From positions 28,437 to 92,436 of the forward strand of contig CAIWCC010000125.1 in assembly GCA_903911085.1 (NCBI GenBank): a DNA stretch of 64,000 nt. Direction: 5' to 3'. The DNA comes from an uncultured Bacteroidales bacterium (GTDB lineage Bacteria > Bacteroidota > Bacteroidia > Bacteroidales > Paludibacteraceae). Each line of letters starts with the position of its first letter. Position 1 is the first letter of the stretch. The notes beneath the pieces are model-generated. The model saw only the letters and a program-made list of their open reading frames with translations, did not search any database and was not told the DNA's origin. A program made the position numbers and the translations under genes. Below, piece by piece: positions 7,749 through 17,238 of this stretch.

Positions 7749-10064
7749 TTATTTAGTTGAGAAACTAAATTTCCAATCAATTTTACCTGTATTGGTAGGT
7801 ATAAACTGAATTCTACACAATGTTCCCTCTTGATTAATTTTTACGGATATTCTATTACAAGTTGCACCCTTAATAGTGTAACGAGTAGGAATTATCAAAC
7901 GAAATTCATACATATCTCCTGACACAACATCGCTTTTCCCAGAAAGCGTATTGGATTTTGAATCCCAATTTTCGGTAATTACATCCATTAAACCTTGTGT
8001 GATATGACGTGAAGTACTTATTATTTGTGGATATTTTTTTGATTCTTTTACCGCTAAAACCTGACATGAAGCCGAATCAAGGACCGTTTGCAACTGATTT
8101 TTTATTTTTCCAAGGTATTTATTCGCCCAAAAATCAAAAACTTCATATTCTTTACTTCCGTCTAATCCCATACGACTTAAGCTGTACGTAATATTCGTTT
8201 GCTCGTGTTCTTTCCAGTTAAACAAACCAATTATATTTATCCTTTCGTTTTGAACCAACCAAATTGCGGGATTTTTACTTTCTAAAATATCAACTGGCCT
8301 TGCAAGCAATGAATGTGTTGGAAGTCCACGCTTAATTAGGTCTAAACGTTCAGGCGGAAGGGTAGCATACTGGTCGCTTGTAGTACTCATTGAGCCAGAA
8401 ATAGATTGCCATGAAACCATCCAGCGCGCTTTATTTAGTGGATTTGATTCCCTGATGTAGTAAGGATCAGGATCATTATACCAAACTTTATTGTTTAAAA
8501 AGTAGAGATTCCCGGCAAAATCAGCACCTGCCGTCACTTGCTTCCAGCTGCCAATTCGACCTTTATCATTATCCGGACCTACACGCATAGCATCTACAAA
8601 TCCGAATGATGAGGCAAATGAACTCATATTTTGTGTTGCAGCACAGCCAAGTAAAAAAGCATTGGGTGCTTCTTCTTTCATAATCGACATCCCTTTTCTA
8701 AAGCACTGAACATAAGTCATATCGTTATTGTATAAAGTAGCATCGGCATAATTTGGCTTTCCTTTATATGCTCTGTTGACGTAAATATTTTCAGACGGTG
8801 CACCCATATGCAAGCCATCAATTTTGAAATACAGATAACCCCAATCGTAAATTCGTTTAAAGCGTTTGCGCAAAAAATCCTCACCTGTAGGACTTGTAGC
8901 GTCGATACATGTACCAGACCAAAGCTTTACTTCATAAGGTTCGCCAGTTTTTGCATTTTTCGCAAAAATATCCTTGTTGAAAATGGGATGATGTACGTCA
9001 CCGGCAAATGGCATAAACCAAATACCAGCTGTAAAACCTTCTTTTATTATATTTTTAGCTGTAAATTCCATGCCTGATGGGAAATTGAAATTTGCATCGG
9101 TAAATGTTTTAATAGGTCCCTCGCCCAACTTTACACCATTAATTTTCTTATGTGTGTTTTTATAATCTATACTATCTATCATGGAACTTTGCCAGTGGTC
9201 GTCAATCTGCATAACATTTAGTCCAAAAGGTGCAAGATTTTTTGATGCAAACAAGGTATTTTCTTGTAATGCTTTTTCGGTTGATGCACCTGAACCTGTT
9301 AGATCTCTGTGATACCAGGTACAATACACATTGGGTTTCTCAGGCAATTTAATTTGGTATGATTTGGCCAAATAATCCGCATATAATTCTAACCCTTTCC
9401 GACCATCAGCAAAAATTCCGATTAGCAATACATCTGTACTACGTTCCTGTCCCGGTTTTACAACATAATTTCCAAATTCCAATCCTGCTTCAACCTGGCA
9501 ATCAGCTCCTTGCTGTTTTAGAGTCATAAAACCCATACCTTGCAACTGAGTCAACCAAGAAACCAAAACGGCATTACGACTCTCCGGGTCTGCAACTAAA
9601 GAATAGGTAAAACTTCCCAATGAACTTGACAATGGGCTCATGCCACCTGTACCTAAAGTATTTAGATTTGTCAAATTCTTTATGGAGAAATCAACACTGG
9701 CAAATGACATTTGCTTTAAAACCAAATTGACATTTCCATCATTTTTAATGGTAGTGTGTACAAACAAAAATGGATTAGTGGGAAATAACCTGTACGTAAG
9801 GGTACGTCCGTTATCGTATTTCACATTCAGTTCCTGCGCAACGCCCCATTTCGAATCGTTAGAACTCGTTTTTTTACAACTAACAACATTTCCTTCAGCC
9901 GATATATCTTTTATCACCACATCGGTTAATTGTTTGCTTTTTACGCTTAGATTATTTTTATTCAACTCCAAGCTTAGTAAATCATTTTCGATTTTCTGTG
10001 TCTGTGCAAAACTGGTGGTTAGCAATAAAACAGCAAATAGTATTAGCATTAGTTTTTTTGTCAT
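7749..10064 (-). CDS. Clan GH-D alpha-galactosidase-like enzyme (GH36-type melibiase)
   Basis: A 771-residue exported retaining glycosidase of the melibiase superfamily. A signal peptide (about 1-20, TTSFA/QTQ) precedes an N-terminal beta-sandwich (about 25-240). A TIM barrel follows with VYCTWYHRD, VMQIDDHWQ, AGIWFMPFAGD, and YLYFKIDGL, where Asp416 in the K-x-D motif is the expected nucleophile. WMVSWQSISGSMSTTSDQ lies near the end of the barrel and a small beta-domain follows. The family removes alpha-galactose, and some relatives act on related alpha-linked sugars. There is no T9SS domain, so a periplasmic location is likely. It sits between the sulfatase at 10115 and the SGNH protein at 6501 with short gaps (about 50 and 33 bp). 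The alpha-galactosidase call is by family resemblance; exact family membership (GH36 or a GH27/GH97-like relative) needs a profile search. Confidence 0.82.
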   Translation of the reverse strand: MTKKLMLILFAVLLLTTSFAQTQKIENDLLSLELNKNNLSVKSKQLTDVVIKDISAEGNVVSCKKTSSNDSKWGVAQELNVKYDNGRTLTYRLFPTNPFLFVHTTIKNDGNVNLVLKQMSFASVDFSIKNLTNLNTLGTGGMSPLSSSLGSFTYSLVADPESRNAVLVSWLTQLQGMGFMTLKQQGADCQVEAGLEFGNYVVKPGQERSTDVLLIGIFADGRKGLELYADYLAKSYQIKLPEKPNVYCTWYHRDLTGSGASTEKALQENTLFASKNLAPFGLNVMQIDDHWQSSMIDSIDYKNTHKKINGVKLGEGPIKTFTDANFNFPSGMEFTAKNIIKEGFTAGIWFMPFAGDVHHPIFNKDIFAKNAKTGEPYEVKLWSGTCIDATSPTGEDFLRKRFKRIYDWGYLYFKIDGLHMGAPSENIYVNRAYKGKPNYADATLYNNDMTYVQCFRKGMSIMKEEAPNAFLLGCAATQNMSSFASSFGFVDAMRVGPDNDKGRIGSWKQVTAGADFAGNLYFLNNKVWYNDPDPYYIRESNPLNKARWMVSWQSISGSMSTTSDQYATLPPERLDLIKRGLPTHSLLARPVDILESKNPAIWLVQNERINIIGLFNWKEHEQTNITYSLSRMGLDGSKEYEVFDFWANKYLGKIKNQLQTVLDSASCQVLAVKESKKYPQIISTSRHITQGLMDVITENWDSKSNTLSGKSDVVSGDMYEFRLIIPTRYTIKGATCNRISVKINQEGTLCRIQFIPTNTGKIDWKFSFSTK

Positions 10065-10114
10065 AATTATTTAGTTATTAAGTACTCAAAAATTATCTTC
10101 AAAGTTAAACATTT

Positions 10115-11995
10115 TTATTTTATGATTACTTTTCTCACATATCTTTTAACTCCGTTTTGTATAACAACTGTAAAAACACCATTTAAGGTAAGTGGTATCT
10201 CAATTGTACTCGAAGCAGCTTTTTTATTTACAATTAATTGACCAACAGTAGAATAAATTCTAACAAAAATTTTGTCAGTGACATTGCTAATCATTAATTT
10301 GCGATTCAACAGTTTTACAATAGGCGCATTCGAATCCTTAACAGTTGATATTTCAGTCGGTGGAGTAGTTGACAAAGCTTTATAACTAGTAATGGCACTT
10401 TTTAAATAACCTGCACGCACGGCAGAAGAAGTAACAACATCTCCTTTGACAACAGCAATGGGTTTGGTATAAAGATACCAATGACCAGTACTAAGTCCTT
10501 TGCCATTAATTTGGTAGGCGAAAGAAACTCCAGGAGTTGTAGAACTAAGCACTACACCTTGGGTTGTTTCATTCATTACCGGTTTTACAGCTGTTAGTTG
10601 GGTTCCTCCAGGCCAAAACATTTCACGACATTCTAACTCCGTTTTTTTCCAAAGTGCATTGTAATTGTCATCCCATGTATTGTAAGCATTCCTTAAACGT
10701 GCAATGTCAGCTGCATAGGCTGGATTATTTATTTGATTATCAACCTCGTGAGGGTCAGTTTCTACATCGTAAAATTCTTCAATCGGACGAGGTTTTTTGA
10801 ACCAAAGTTTTTGCACATCATTTAAACCGCCACTATTTAGCAACTCAATCATTCGTTGCATCGTTGGTATCTGAAGGCGGTACGAATTGTTTAGATAATT
10901 GGCAATTTCGGGCATATAATTACGAATATATCGGAATTTTGCGTCGCGTACTGATCCCATTTTATCAATCACTTCGTCAAATCTATTACGCGCACCAAAC
11001 ACATAATCACGCACTGGCGTGTCATAAGTACCTAAAAATGTTTGTCCATGCATGTATGTGGGTGGCTGTATGCCTGCTAGTGAAAGAATGCTGGCCGGAA
11101 TATCCACAAAAGAACAGAGGCGATTTTCAACTTCCCCTTTTCGATAACCATCCGGATATCGAATCATAAAGGGTACATGCGTTCCACTTTCATAAAGTGC
11201 TCGTTTGCCACGTGGCATGGGGCCGCCATTGTCGGAATAGAAAATAATAATGGTATTATCCAACAAACCAGCATTTTTCACTTCATCAATCAAAGCTTGT
11301 GCTTGCTTATCCATCTCATTGATATTGCTATATAAAACAGCCATATCGTGACGAACAATTGGATCTTCGGGATAATAAGGTGGCAATACAATTTTAGAAG
11401 GATCCACTACCAAAGGTAAATTTGTTCGCAGCCAAATTTGTGATTCATGGGTAATACCAAGATTAACAACAGAGAAAAACGGTTTGTATGTGGGTCTGTT
11501 TTTCCAATGTGCAGTTCCACCATTCACATCCCATGCAGTTTGTGGCGGATTAAACTGATAATCTGTTTTTGAATTATTTGTACAATAATAACCTGCTGCC
11601 CGCAAGTATTCAGTAAAACATTTTACACCTTCGGGCAGAACTACCTCATACGGCAAAACACCAGCAGGAAAATTACCGGCACTAGTAAGTGGATCTCCTA
11701 AAACCCGATGTTGATTGGCGCCAATAGCACTAGGGTACATCCCGGTTATTAATGCCGCACGACTAGGTGCACTAACCCCCACGGTACAATACATTCGATT
11801 ATAAAGAACAGCTTCTGTTGCAAATTTATCGAGATTTGGCGTTAGGGCAACTTTATCGCCATAACATCCTAAAAAAGGAGAAATATCCTCGCAAACTATG
11901 CAAAGTATATTATAAGGTTTCTTTTCTGCAATTTGGGCAGCAAGTAAGTTGGTTGAAACTATGGGAAGTAACAAGGCAGTAAGTGATTTTTTCAT
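10115..11995 (-). CDS. S1-family sulfatase with C-terminal CHB_HEX-like and T9SS domains, Ser-type
   Basis: A 626-residue exported sulfatase when started at 11995 (MKKSLTALLLPIVSTNLLAAQ). An upstream in-frame ATG at 12037 would sit inside the GH2 gene and spoil the signal peptide. NILCIVCEDISPFLGCYG has Glu36-Asp37 instead of the usual Asp-Asp. The active-site motif is S-A-P-S-R at 75-79 with AALITG, so Ser75 becomes formylglycine. FYSDNGGPMPRGKRALYESGTHVPFMI carries the later metal site. After the catalytic domain (to about 485) there is a chitobiase C-terminal-like stretch (about 490-555, TTPGVSFAYQINGK) and a T9SS sorting domain (IYSTVGQLIV). Its ATG overlaps the GH2 stop in an ATGA junction, which suggests translational coupling. 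Confidence 0.9.
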   Translation of the reverse strand: MKKSLTALLLPIVSTNLLAAQIAEKKPYNILCIVCEDISPFLGCYGDKVALTPNLDKFATEAVLYNRMYCTVGVSAPSRAALITGMYPSAIGANQHRVLGDPLTSAGNFPAGVLPYEVVLPEGVKCFTEYLRAAGYYCTNNSKTDYQFNPPQTAWDVNGGTAHWKNRPTYKPFFSVVNLGITHESQIWLRTNLPLVVDPSKIVLPPYYPEDPIVRHDMAVLYSNINEMDKQAQALIDEVKNAGLLDNTIIIFYSDNGGPMPRGKRALYESGTHVPFMIRYPDGYRKGEVENRLCSFVDIPASILSLAGIQPPTYMHGQTFLGTYDTPVRDYVFGARNRFDEVIDKMGSVRDAKFRYIRNYMPEIANYLNNSYRLQIPTMQRMIELLNSGGLNDVQKLWFKKPRPIEEFYDVETDPHEVDNQINNPAYAADIARLRNAYNTWDDNYNALWKKTELECREMFWPGGTQLTAVKPVMNETTQGVVLSSTTPGVSFAYQINGKGLSTGHWYLYTKPIAVVKGDVVTSSAVRAGYLKSAITSYKALSTTPPTEISTVKDSNAPIVKLLNRKLMISNVTDKIFVRIYSTVGQLIVNKKAASSTIEIPLTLNGVFTVVIQNGVKRYVRKVIIK

Positions 11996-13773
11996 TTCCC
12001 TAATTTCTTTGTATAATAATCGTACAACACAAACCAAGCTTTTTTGTACATCCCTTTATCTGAAATAATGCCTTTACGATTCCACTCTTGTTGGTTAGTT
12101 TGATGCATACGATATGGAGATTTAAAATCGTACAATACCCAAGGAGTAGTTCCACAAAAGTTAGGAATATTATCGAACATTTCAATATGGTCTTTGTATA
12201 ATTTATCTTGATATTCTTCGCTCCACGAATGTGCAACTTCGGCACTTCCATTTTGACCATAAAGCGCTTCGCAACCAAATTCGGAATAAAGAAATGGTTT
12301 TTCCAAACATACTTCCCATTTAATCGCTTTTGGTGCTGCAGGCCACGGATTGTACCAACCAAAATACTTATTAATGGACACTACATCAACAAGATTCATT
12401 AATGGGTCAGAAAATTTTACTGTGTTAGTTGCAGCATCAAAATCTGTATTGTTAAATGCTGCGGTTATTAAACGAGTATCGTCGAGCGAGCGACACAACT
12501 TGAAATAATCAGTAAGCGCTGCATTTCGTGCCACTGATGGTTTTGTTTCGTTAGCAACACTCCAGAAGATTATGGCACAACGATTTTTATCACGCGCTAT
12601 CATATCGCGTATCATTTGTTCACCCAATGCTTTTGTTTTTGGATTTGCAAAATCTATTTCCGGACCCCATGTTGGTATTTCTTCCCAAAGTAGAATGCCC
12701 ATTTCTTCGGCCATGTGCACCATAATTTCACTGGCAGGATAATGGGTTAGGCGAACAAAATTGCACCCTAACTTTTTAGCTTCGTTCATAAGCGTTGCAG
12801 CATCACTGCTTGAGTAGGCACGACCTTGTCGTTGAGCAATTTCGTCGTGTACATTGATACCTGCCAAAAATATTTTTTTGCCATTCAGTAAAATTCTATT
12901 TCCTTTTGTTTCAATAGTCCTGAAGCCAATCTTCTCTTCAATTTGTTCTTGATTAGTAGAAATAAGAACGTTGTAAAGCTTTGGATTTTCAGGTGACCAA
13001 CGTACTGGTTTTGCTGTAAATTCAACTGTGCCAAAGCCAGTAGTATCAGTGGTAATTTCTTGTTTTATATTCAATTCGGGAATCGAAACAGTTACTTTTT
13101 GCGCTTTATCTTTACCGGATAATTTCACTTTTGCAATCAACTTATTTTCAATCTTTTTTGATAATTGCAAAGTATAATCGTGAATATAAACAGCAGGAGT
13201 TTCAACAAGTGAAACATCGCGCGTTATACCGCCATAATTCCACCAATCGTAAATTAATGTTGGTATTTGTTCTTTTTTACGGGCACTATTTACTTCAAGC
13301 GCTACAAAATTATTTCCAGCTTTTACTTTGTCGGTAATTTCAAATTGAAAAGGCGTAAATCCACCTTCATGTTCACCAATTTTCTGACCATTCAAGTACA
13401 CTTTTGCCAAATAATTGACGGCACCAAAATGAATAAAATATCGCTTTCCAGCTATTTTTGCACAGTCAAAATCCCGTTTGTACCAAACACTGCTTTCGTA
13501 ATACTTCAATTCCGGACTTTGCGAATTCCAGTCGCCAGGTACATCTAACCGCAATCCATTGCCAAACGAGTATTCTACAAATTGAGCATTTGTTTCGGGT
13601 TTTCTGTTTTGATAGATTTTTTTTGACTGCCCATTACTAAACATATCTACAATAGCATCCCACTTTCCATTCAATGACACTTGCTTACGACCGACGATAT
13701 TGGTCATGGCAGTTTGAGCGGAAAGTGAAAGAACTACGATTAAAAGAAATGAAAGTGCAAGTGATTTTCTCAT
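11992..13773 (-). CDS. GH2 beta-glycosidase (beta-glucuronidase/beta-galactosidase-like)
   Basis: A 593-residue exported GH2 enzyme. A signal peptide (about 1-20) is followed by the sugar-binding jelly roll (30-190, with NGQKIGEHEGGFTPFQFEIT), an immunoglobulin-like domain (195-290) and a TIM barrel. Landmarks are GINVHDE, FVRLTHYPAS, WSVANET with Glu409 as acid/base, and FLYSEFGCEALYG with Glu498 as nucleophile. The short length, ending soon after the barrel, resembles beta-glucuronidases more than large LacZ enzymes; beta-galactosidase activity is equally possible from sequence. No T9SS domain, so probably periplasmic and acting on imported oligosaccharides. It is separated from the upstream GH29 gene by a strong hairpin (13800-13836) and overlaps the downstream sulfatase by four bases. 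Confidence 0.9.
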   Translation of the reverse strand: MRKSLALSFLLIVVLSLSAQTAMTNIVGRKQVSLNGKWDAIVDMFSNGQSKKIYQNRKPETNAQFVEYSFGNGLRLDVPGDWNSQSPELKYYESSVWYKRDFDCAKIAGKRYFIHFGAVNYLAKVYLNGQKIGEHEGGFTPFQFEITDKVKAGNNFVALEVNSARKKEQIPTLIYDWWNYGGITRDVSLVETPAVYIHDYTLQLSKKIENKLIAKVKLSGKDKAQKVTVSIPELNIKQEITTDTTGFGTVEFTAKPVRWSPENPKLYNVLISTNQEQIEEKIGFRTIETKGNRILLNGKKIFLAGINVHDEIAQRQGRAYSSSDAATLMNEAKKLGCNFVRLTHYPASEIMVHMAEEMGILLWEEIPTWGPEIDFANPKTKALGEQMIRDMIARDKNRCAIIFWSVANETKPSVARNAALTDYFKLCRSLDDTRLITAAFNNTDFDAATNTVKFSDPLMNLVDVVSINKYFGWYNPWPAAPKAIKWEVCLEKPFLYSEFGCEALYGQNGSAEVAHSWSEEYQDKLYKDHIEMFDNIPNFCGTTPWVLYDFKSPYRMHQTNQQEWNRKGIISDKGMYKKAWFVLYDYYTKKLGK

Positions 13774-13799
13774 ATTGATTGAATTAACGAATCAAATAA

Positions 13800-13836
13800 A
13801 ACTACAGCAATTATTCTGCTAATAATTGCTGTAGTT
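13800..13836 (-). terminator. Perfect hairpin between GH29 and GH2 (terminator or attenuator)
   Basis: ACTACAGCAATTATT (13801-13815) and AATAATTGCTGTAGT (13821-13835) form a perfect 15-bp stem, 16 with the flanking A/T pair, around a CTGCT loop. On the minus strand it is followed by TTTTATTTG, so it can act as an intrinsic terminator after the GH29 gene. No clear separate promoter is visible before GH2, so partial readthrough or RNA processing may set a step-down in expression. Confidence 0.75.
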
Positions 13837-13849
13837 AGTTTACATAGTT

Positions 13850-15538
13850 TTATTGATAAATCGTAATTTCATTTATCGCAGGAGCTGCTTTGGCATTTTC
13901 AAGAATAACTTTAAATTTCTGAGCTACAACTGGTTTAAAGGATTTAGTAAGGCCGGTCCCATCAGTTTCACCCTTAAAAATTGTTTTCCACTCAGTTTCC
14001 TGAAGATATTGAAGTTCGTGCTTTTGTATAATTCCGTCCCAAATATTCCACGGTTCAACCAATGCTAAACATTGAATTGAAGTGGGTGTTCCGAGGTCAA
14101 TCTCAAGTGTAGCAGACCTTGCTTCTTTTGCTGCTCTCCAACCTCCGTTAGGAATACCATCTGTCAATTTAACTACCTTAGTTGAATCATTCGAGGAGCT
14201 TACAATAAGCTTTTTACCTAAAGATGGTATTGAAGCAACAATCGGTTCTCCATCAAACTGAATTGCTATCACTGAAACTATTTTATCAGGTGCATAGTTT
14301 GGTAACTGAATAACTGATCTTCCTTTTTCTGCACTAACTTTAAGTGAGTTATTTTTATCGGCTAACAAATATGCTTTTTTGATTTTATTACCAAGCGAAA
14401 CAATTAATTTTCCATTTGTAGGCCAGTCATACACATGAAGGTAAATAGTTTGTCCTTTGCGAGTAGCGCGTCCACTAGGAAAATACGGAAATGGCGAAGC
14501 CTGTGTTTCATAAACTGATTCACCATTTATTTTAAGCCAACCACCAATTTCGCGTAGATTTTGTTGGCACACTTCTGGAATTATTCCGTATTGATTTGGT
14601 CCTACATTCAACAGGAAATTTCCACCCTTACTTACAATATCAATCAGTTTATGAAGTAAATCAGTTGTGCTTTTCCATTTTTCGTTGTAAGCATTATAAC
14701 CCCAGTTATCATTCATTGTCATACATACTTCCCAGTTACGACCAGGAAAACCTGTAGCCGGAATATGTTGTTCGGGTGTTTCAAGGTCACCACCCATATT
14801 TGCTCCTAGGCGATTGTTCGTAATTAGATTCGGATATTTTTTAACGATATCGGCCAATTTCTGACACATCTCTTTGGTCATGCCAGCTGGTGTATCCCAC
14901 CAGAGCACAGCCACATCGCCATAGTTTTCTAGTATCTCTTTTACCTGTGGAATAGCAATGCTATCGATGTATTTTGACATATCTCCTGTATGCGATTCGT
15001 CCCATTGTTTACCATAAAGAGCACCGCCCTTATGATGCCAATCTTGTGCTTGTGAATAATAAAAGCCTAATTTCATATTCTGTTTACGACAAGCTTCAGC
15101 CAATTCTTTGATTACATCGCGCTTAAAAGGTGTAGTATCTACAATATTAAATGTGCTGGCTTTAGAACCGTACATGGCAAAACCATCGTGATGTTTTGTA
15201 GTGATAACGATATATTTCTGACCTGCATCTTTGGCTAATTTAACCCATTCGTCGGCATTAAATTTTACGGGATTAAACTTAGTGGCTAATTGCGCATATT
15301 CGGCAACGGATATTTTAGCTGAATGCATTATCCATTCGCCATAAGTTGTATTTTCGCCCCATTTACCAGCCGGAACTGCATACAAACCCCAGTGTATGAA
15401 CATACCAAACTTGGCTTCTTTCCACCATTGCATTTTGGGGTCGTTTTGTTTTGCACCTTCATTGGTTTCTACATTTTGCGCCATCATGCTCATTGAATGC
15501 AAGATAATTGAAAGTAAAATAATTACGCTTTTTTTCAT
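13850..15538 (-). CDS. GH29 alpha-L-fucosidase
   Basis: A 562-residue exported GH29 enzyme that releases alpha-linked L-fucose; some members take alpha-L-galactose. A signal peptide (about 1-20) precedes WWKEAKFGMFIHWGLYAVPAG, KYIVITTKHHDGFAMYGS, and AVLWWDTPAG, where Asp215 is the conserved nucleophile, then NFLLNVGPNQYGIIP at the barrel end. Residues about 460-562 form a discoidin-like (F5/8 type C) beta-sandwich ending in INEITIYQ, common in GH29 enzymes. No T9SS domain, so periplasmic action is likely. It lies 18 bp after the carboxylesterase stop in an operon led by GH16. Together with the GH95 at 47616-51449 it points to a fucose- or L-galactose-containing substrate. Confidence 0.95.
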   Translation of the reverse strand: MKKSVIILLSIILHSMSMMAQNVETNEGAKQNDPKMQWWKEAKFGMFIHWGLYAVPAGKWGENTTYGEWIMHSAKISVAEYAQLATKFNPVKFNADEWVKLAKDAGQKYIVITTKHHDGFAMYGSKASTFNIVDTTPFKRDVIKELAEACRKQNMKLGFYYSQAQDWHHKGGALYGKQWDESHTGDMSKYIDSIAIPQVKEILENYGDVAVLWWDTPAGMTKEMCQKLADIVKKYPNLITNNRLGANMGGDLETPEQHIPATGFPGRNWEVCMTMNDNWGYNAYNEKWKSTTDLLHKLIDIVSKGGNFLLNVGPNQYGIIPEVCQQNLREIGGWLKINGESVYETQASPFPYFPSGRATRKGQTIYLHVYDWPTNGKLIVSLGNKIKKAYLLADKNNSLKVSAEKGRSVIQLPNYAPDKIVSVIAIQFDGEPIVASIPSLGKKLIVSSSNDSTKVVKLTDGIPNGGWRAAKEARSATLEIDLGTPTSIQCLALVEPWNIWDGIIQKHELQYLQETEWKTIFKGETDGTGLTKSFKPVVAQKFKVILENAKAAPAINEITIYQ

Positions 15539-15555
15539 TTGATTTTATAGATATT

Positions 15556-17178
15556 TTATTTTTTGTATTGCTTATCTAACCATAAATACCGTTCTTTATT
15601 TATATCTGCTTCAGCACGTGAGTTTACATCGATATGCATAATCTTGAGTGAACTACCACTATTTGCAGCAGGCCATAAAGGCACTCCATGTCCATTTGGA
15701 TTGCCGGTTTTGATAAAGTTTGCAAAAAAGGTCTGCATTATTTCAGAAACTTTAAAGTCTTCCGGCTGCCAATCGTACACCCGATTGGTTGGTAAGTTAC
15801 CCAACGCATACTCAATCTCGGCTGAATGAACTGCACCTGTTGCTACCAGAGGTTTTGGAGCATTTACATCAGTCGATTTTATGACACCGCCGGCAAAACC
15901 AGCAACCACATTTCCCATTTCGGCTCTCATAATGGGGCGAGGGCGTTCAAAATAGTAACGGTAAACAGGACTTTTGCAAGTTTTGATACATAAATCGGCC
16001 CATTTCCATGTACTAAAGGCAATAAACATATCGCCAGCCAAAGCCGTTGCCGATTTCACAACTTCCTCATTAGTAGACCCTGGATAGTATTTTATTGCTT
16101 CATCAGCTTTCTCACCATAAATATTTTTTAGAGCTTTTAGGTAGTTTTCGGGAGTAGGTTCGTTTTTACCTAAAATCCTGTTATATCCAGATTCTTGCGA
16201 ATTCCAACCAACTAACAAAGGTACTTGCGCTTGTTCGCCAGCAACATAAATATCCGCAGCTAACTTTGGAAAAAAATAACCATCAACAGTAATTGGAAAA
16301 CGAGGTACATCTTTTTGAGAAGATAATTCCAACAATTCTTCGGCAGTCATTGCACGAAGTGATGCTAATGTTGTTTTACCAATTTTTGATACGAAATTAG
16401 TTCCAATTTCTTCGGCTATTTTTAAACTAACTGGAGGATATGTTGGTTGAATTATTGCGCCACTTTCGCCAATTGCACCAGCAATCAGATTTTTTGATAT
16501 GGGAGAAGCCATTTGTGCACTTACTGAAATTGAACCTGCTGATTCACCGGCAATGGTCACTCTTTTAGGGTCGCCACCAAAGGCTGCAATATTTTGATTG
16601 ACCCATTTTAGTGCAGCATTTTGATCGAGCAAAGCATAATTACCCGAACCGTGATAAGGCGATTCTTTCGTCAATTCCTGAAGAGACAACAAACCAAAAA
16701 CCCCAAGTCGATAATTGACTGTTACTGCAACTATACCTTTCCGCGACATACTTTCGCCATCGTAACGAAGTTCTGAGCCATCACCTGCTTGAAAACCGCC
16801 ACCATAGAAATACACCAGAACCGATAATTTTTCGGTTGATGATTTGGCAGGTGTCCACACATTGAGGTAAAGACAATCCTCGCTAACAACATTTGAACGA
16901 AAAGACATATCGCCATAAATGGGTTTTTGCATGGCGCGCGCACCAAACTGATTGGCTTTTCGCACACCTTCCCAATTTTTCACTGTAGCCGGAGCTTTCC
17001 AACGTAACTCACCCACAGGTGGTTGTGCAAATGGTACACCTTTGAAAATTGAGATTCCAGAACTGGAGATTCCTTCCAAAATGCCATTCACTGTTTTTAC
17101 GGTTGGTAAATCGGAATTTAGCTGTGCCAATAATAAACTTGGGAAAAAAGCAAATACTAAAATAATATTTTTTTTCAT
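15556..17178 (-). CDS. Secreted type B carboxylesterase
   Basis: A 540-residue carboxylesterase/para-nitrobenzyl-esterase-type alpha/beta hydrolase (COesterase family, formerly CE10). A signal peptide (about 1-19, LLLAQ) is followed by GIPFAQPPVGELRW-like conserved text (here GVPFAQPP), EDCLYLNVWTP, YGGGF for the oxyanion hole, and RVTIAGESAGSISVS with Ser213 as nucleophile. GAVHSAEIEYALGN carries the catalytic His; the acid residue lies in the NSQESGYN region. In glycan loci such enzymes are thought to remove ester-linked acyl or aromatic groups, but substrates are rarely established. It lies between GH16 and GH29 in one operon. Confidence 0.9.
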   Translation of the reverse strand: MKKNIILVFAFFPSLLLAQLNSDLPTVKTVNGILEGISSSGISIFKGVPFAQPPVGELRWKAPATVKNWEGVRKANQFGARAMQKPIYGDMSFRSNVVSEDCLYLNVWTPAKSSTEKLSVLVYFYGGGFQAGDGSELRYDGESMSRKGIVAVTVNYRLGVFGLLSLQELTKESPYHGSGNYALLDQNAALKWVNQNIAAFGGDPKRVTIAGESAGSISVSAQMASPISKNLIAGAIGESGAIIQPTYPPVSLKIAEEIGTNFVSKIGKTTLASLRAMTAEELLELSSQKDVPRFPITVDGYFFPKLAADIYVAGEQAQVPLLVGWNSQESGYNRILGKNEPTPENYLKALKNIYGEKADEAIKYYPGSTNEEVVKSATALAGDMFIAFSTWKWADLCIKTCKSPVYRYYFERPRPIMRAEMGNVVAGFAGGVIKSTDVNAPKPLVATGAVHSAEIEYALGNLPTNRVYDWQPEDFKVSEIMQTFFANFIKTGNPNGHGVPLWPAANSGSSLKIMHIDVNSRAEADINKERYLWLDKQYKK

Positions 17179-17238
17179 GGAATGAATGTGATTTAATAAG
17201 TATAAATAATTTGAAATAAAATTGCTGTGATTTATGTA

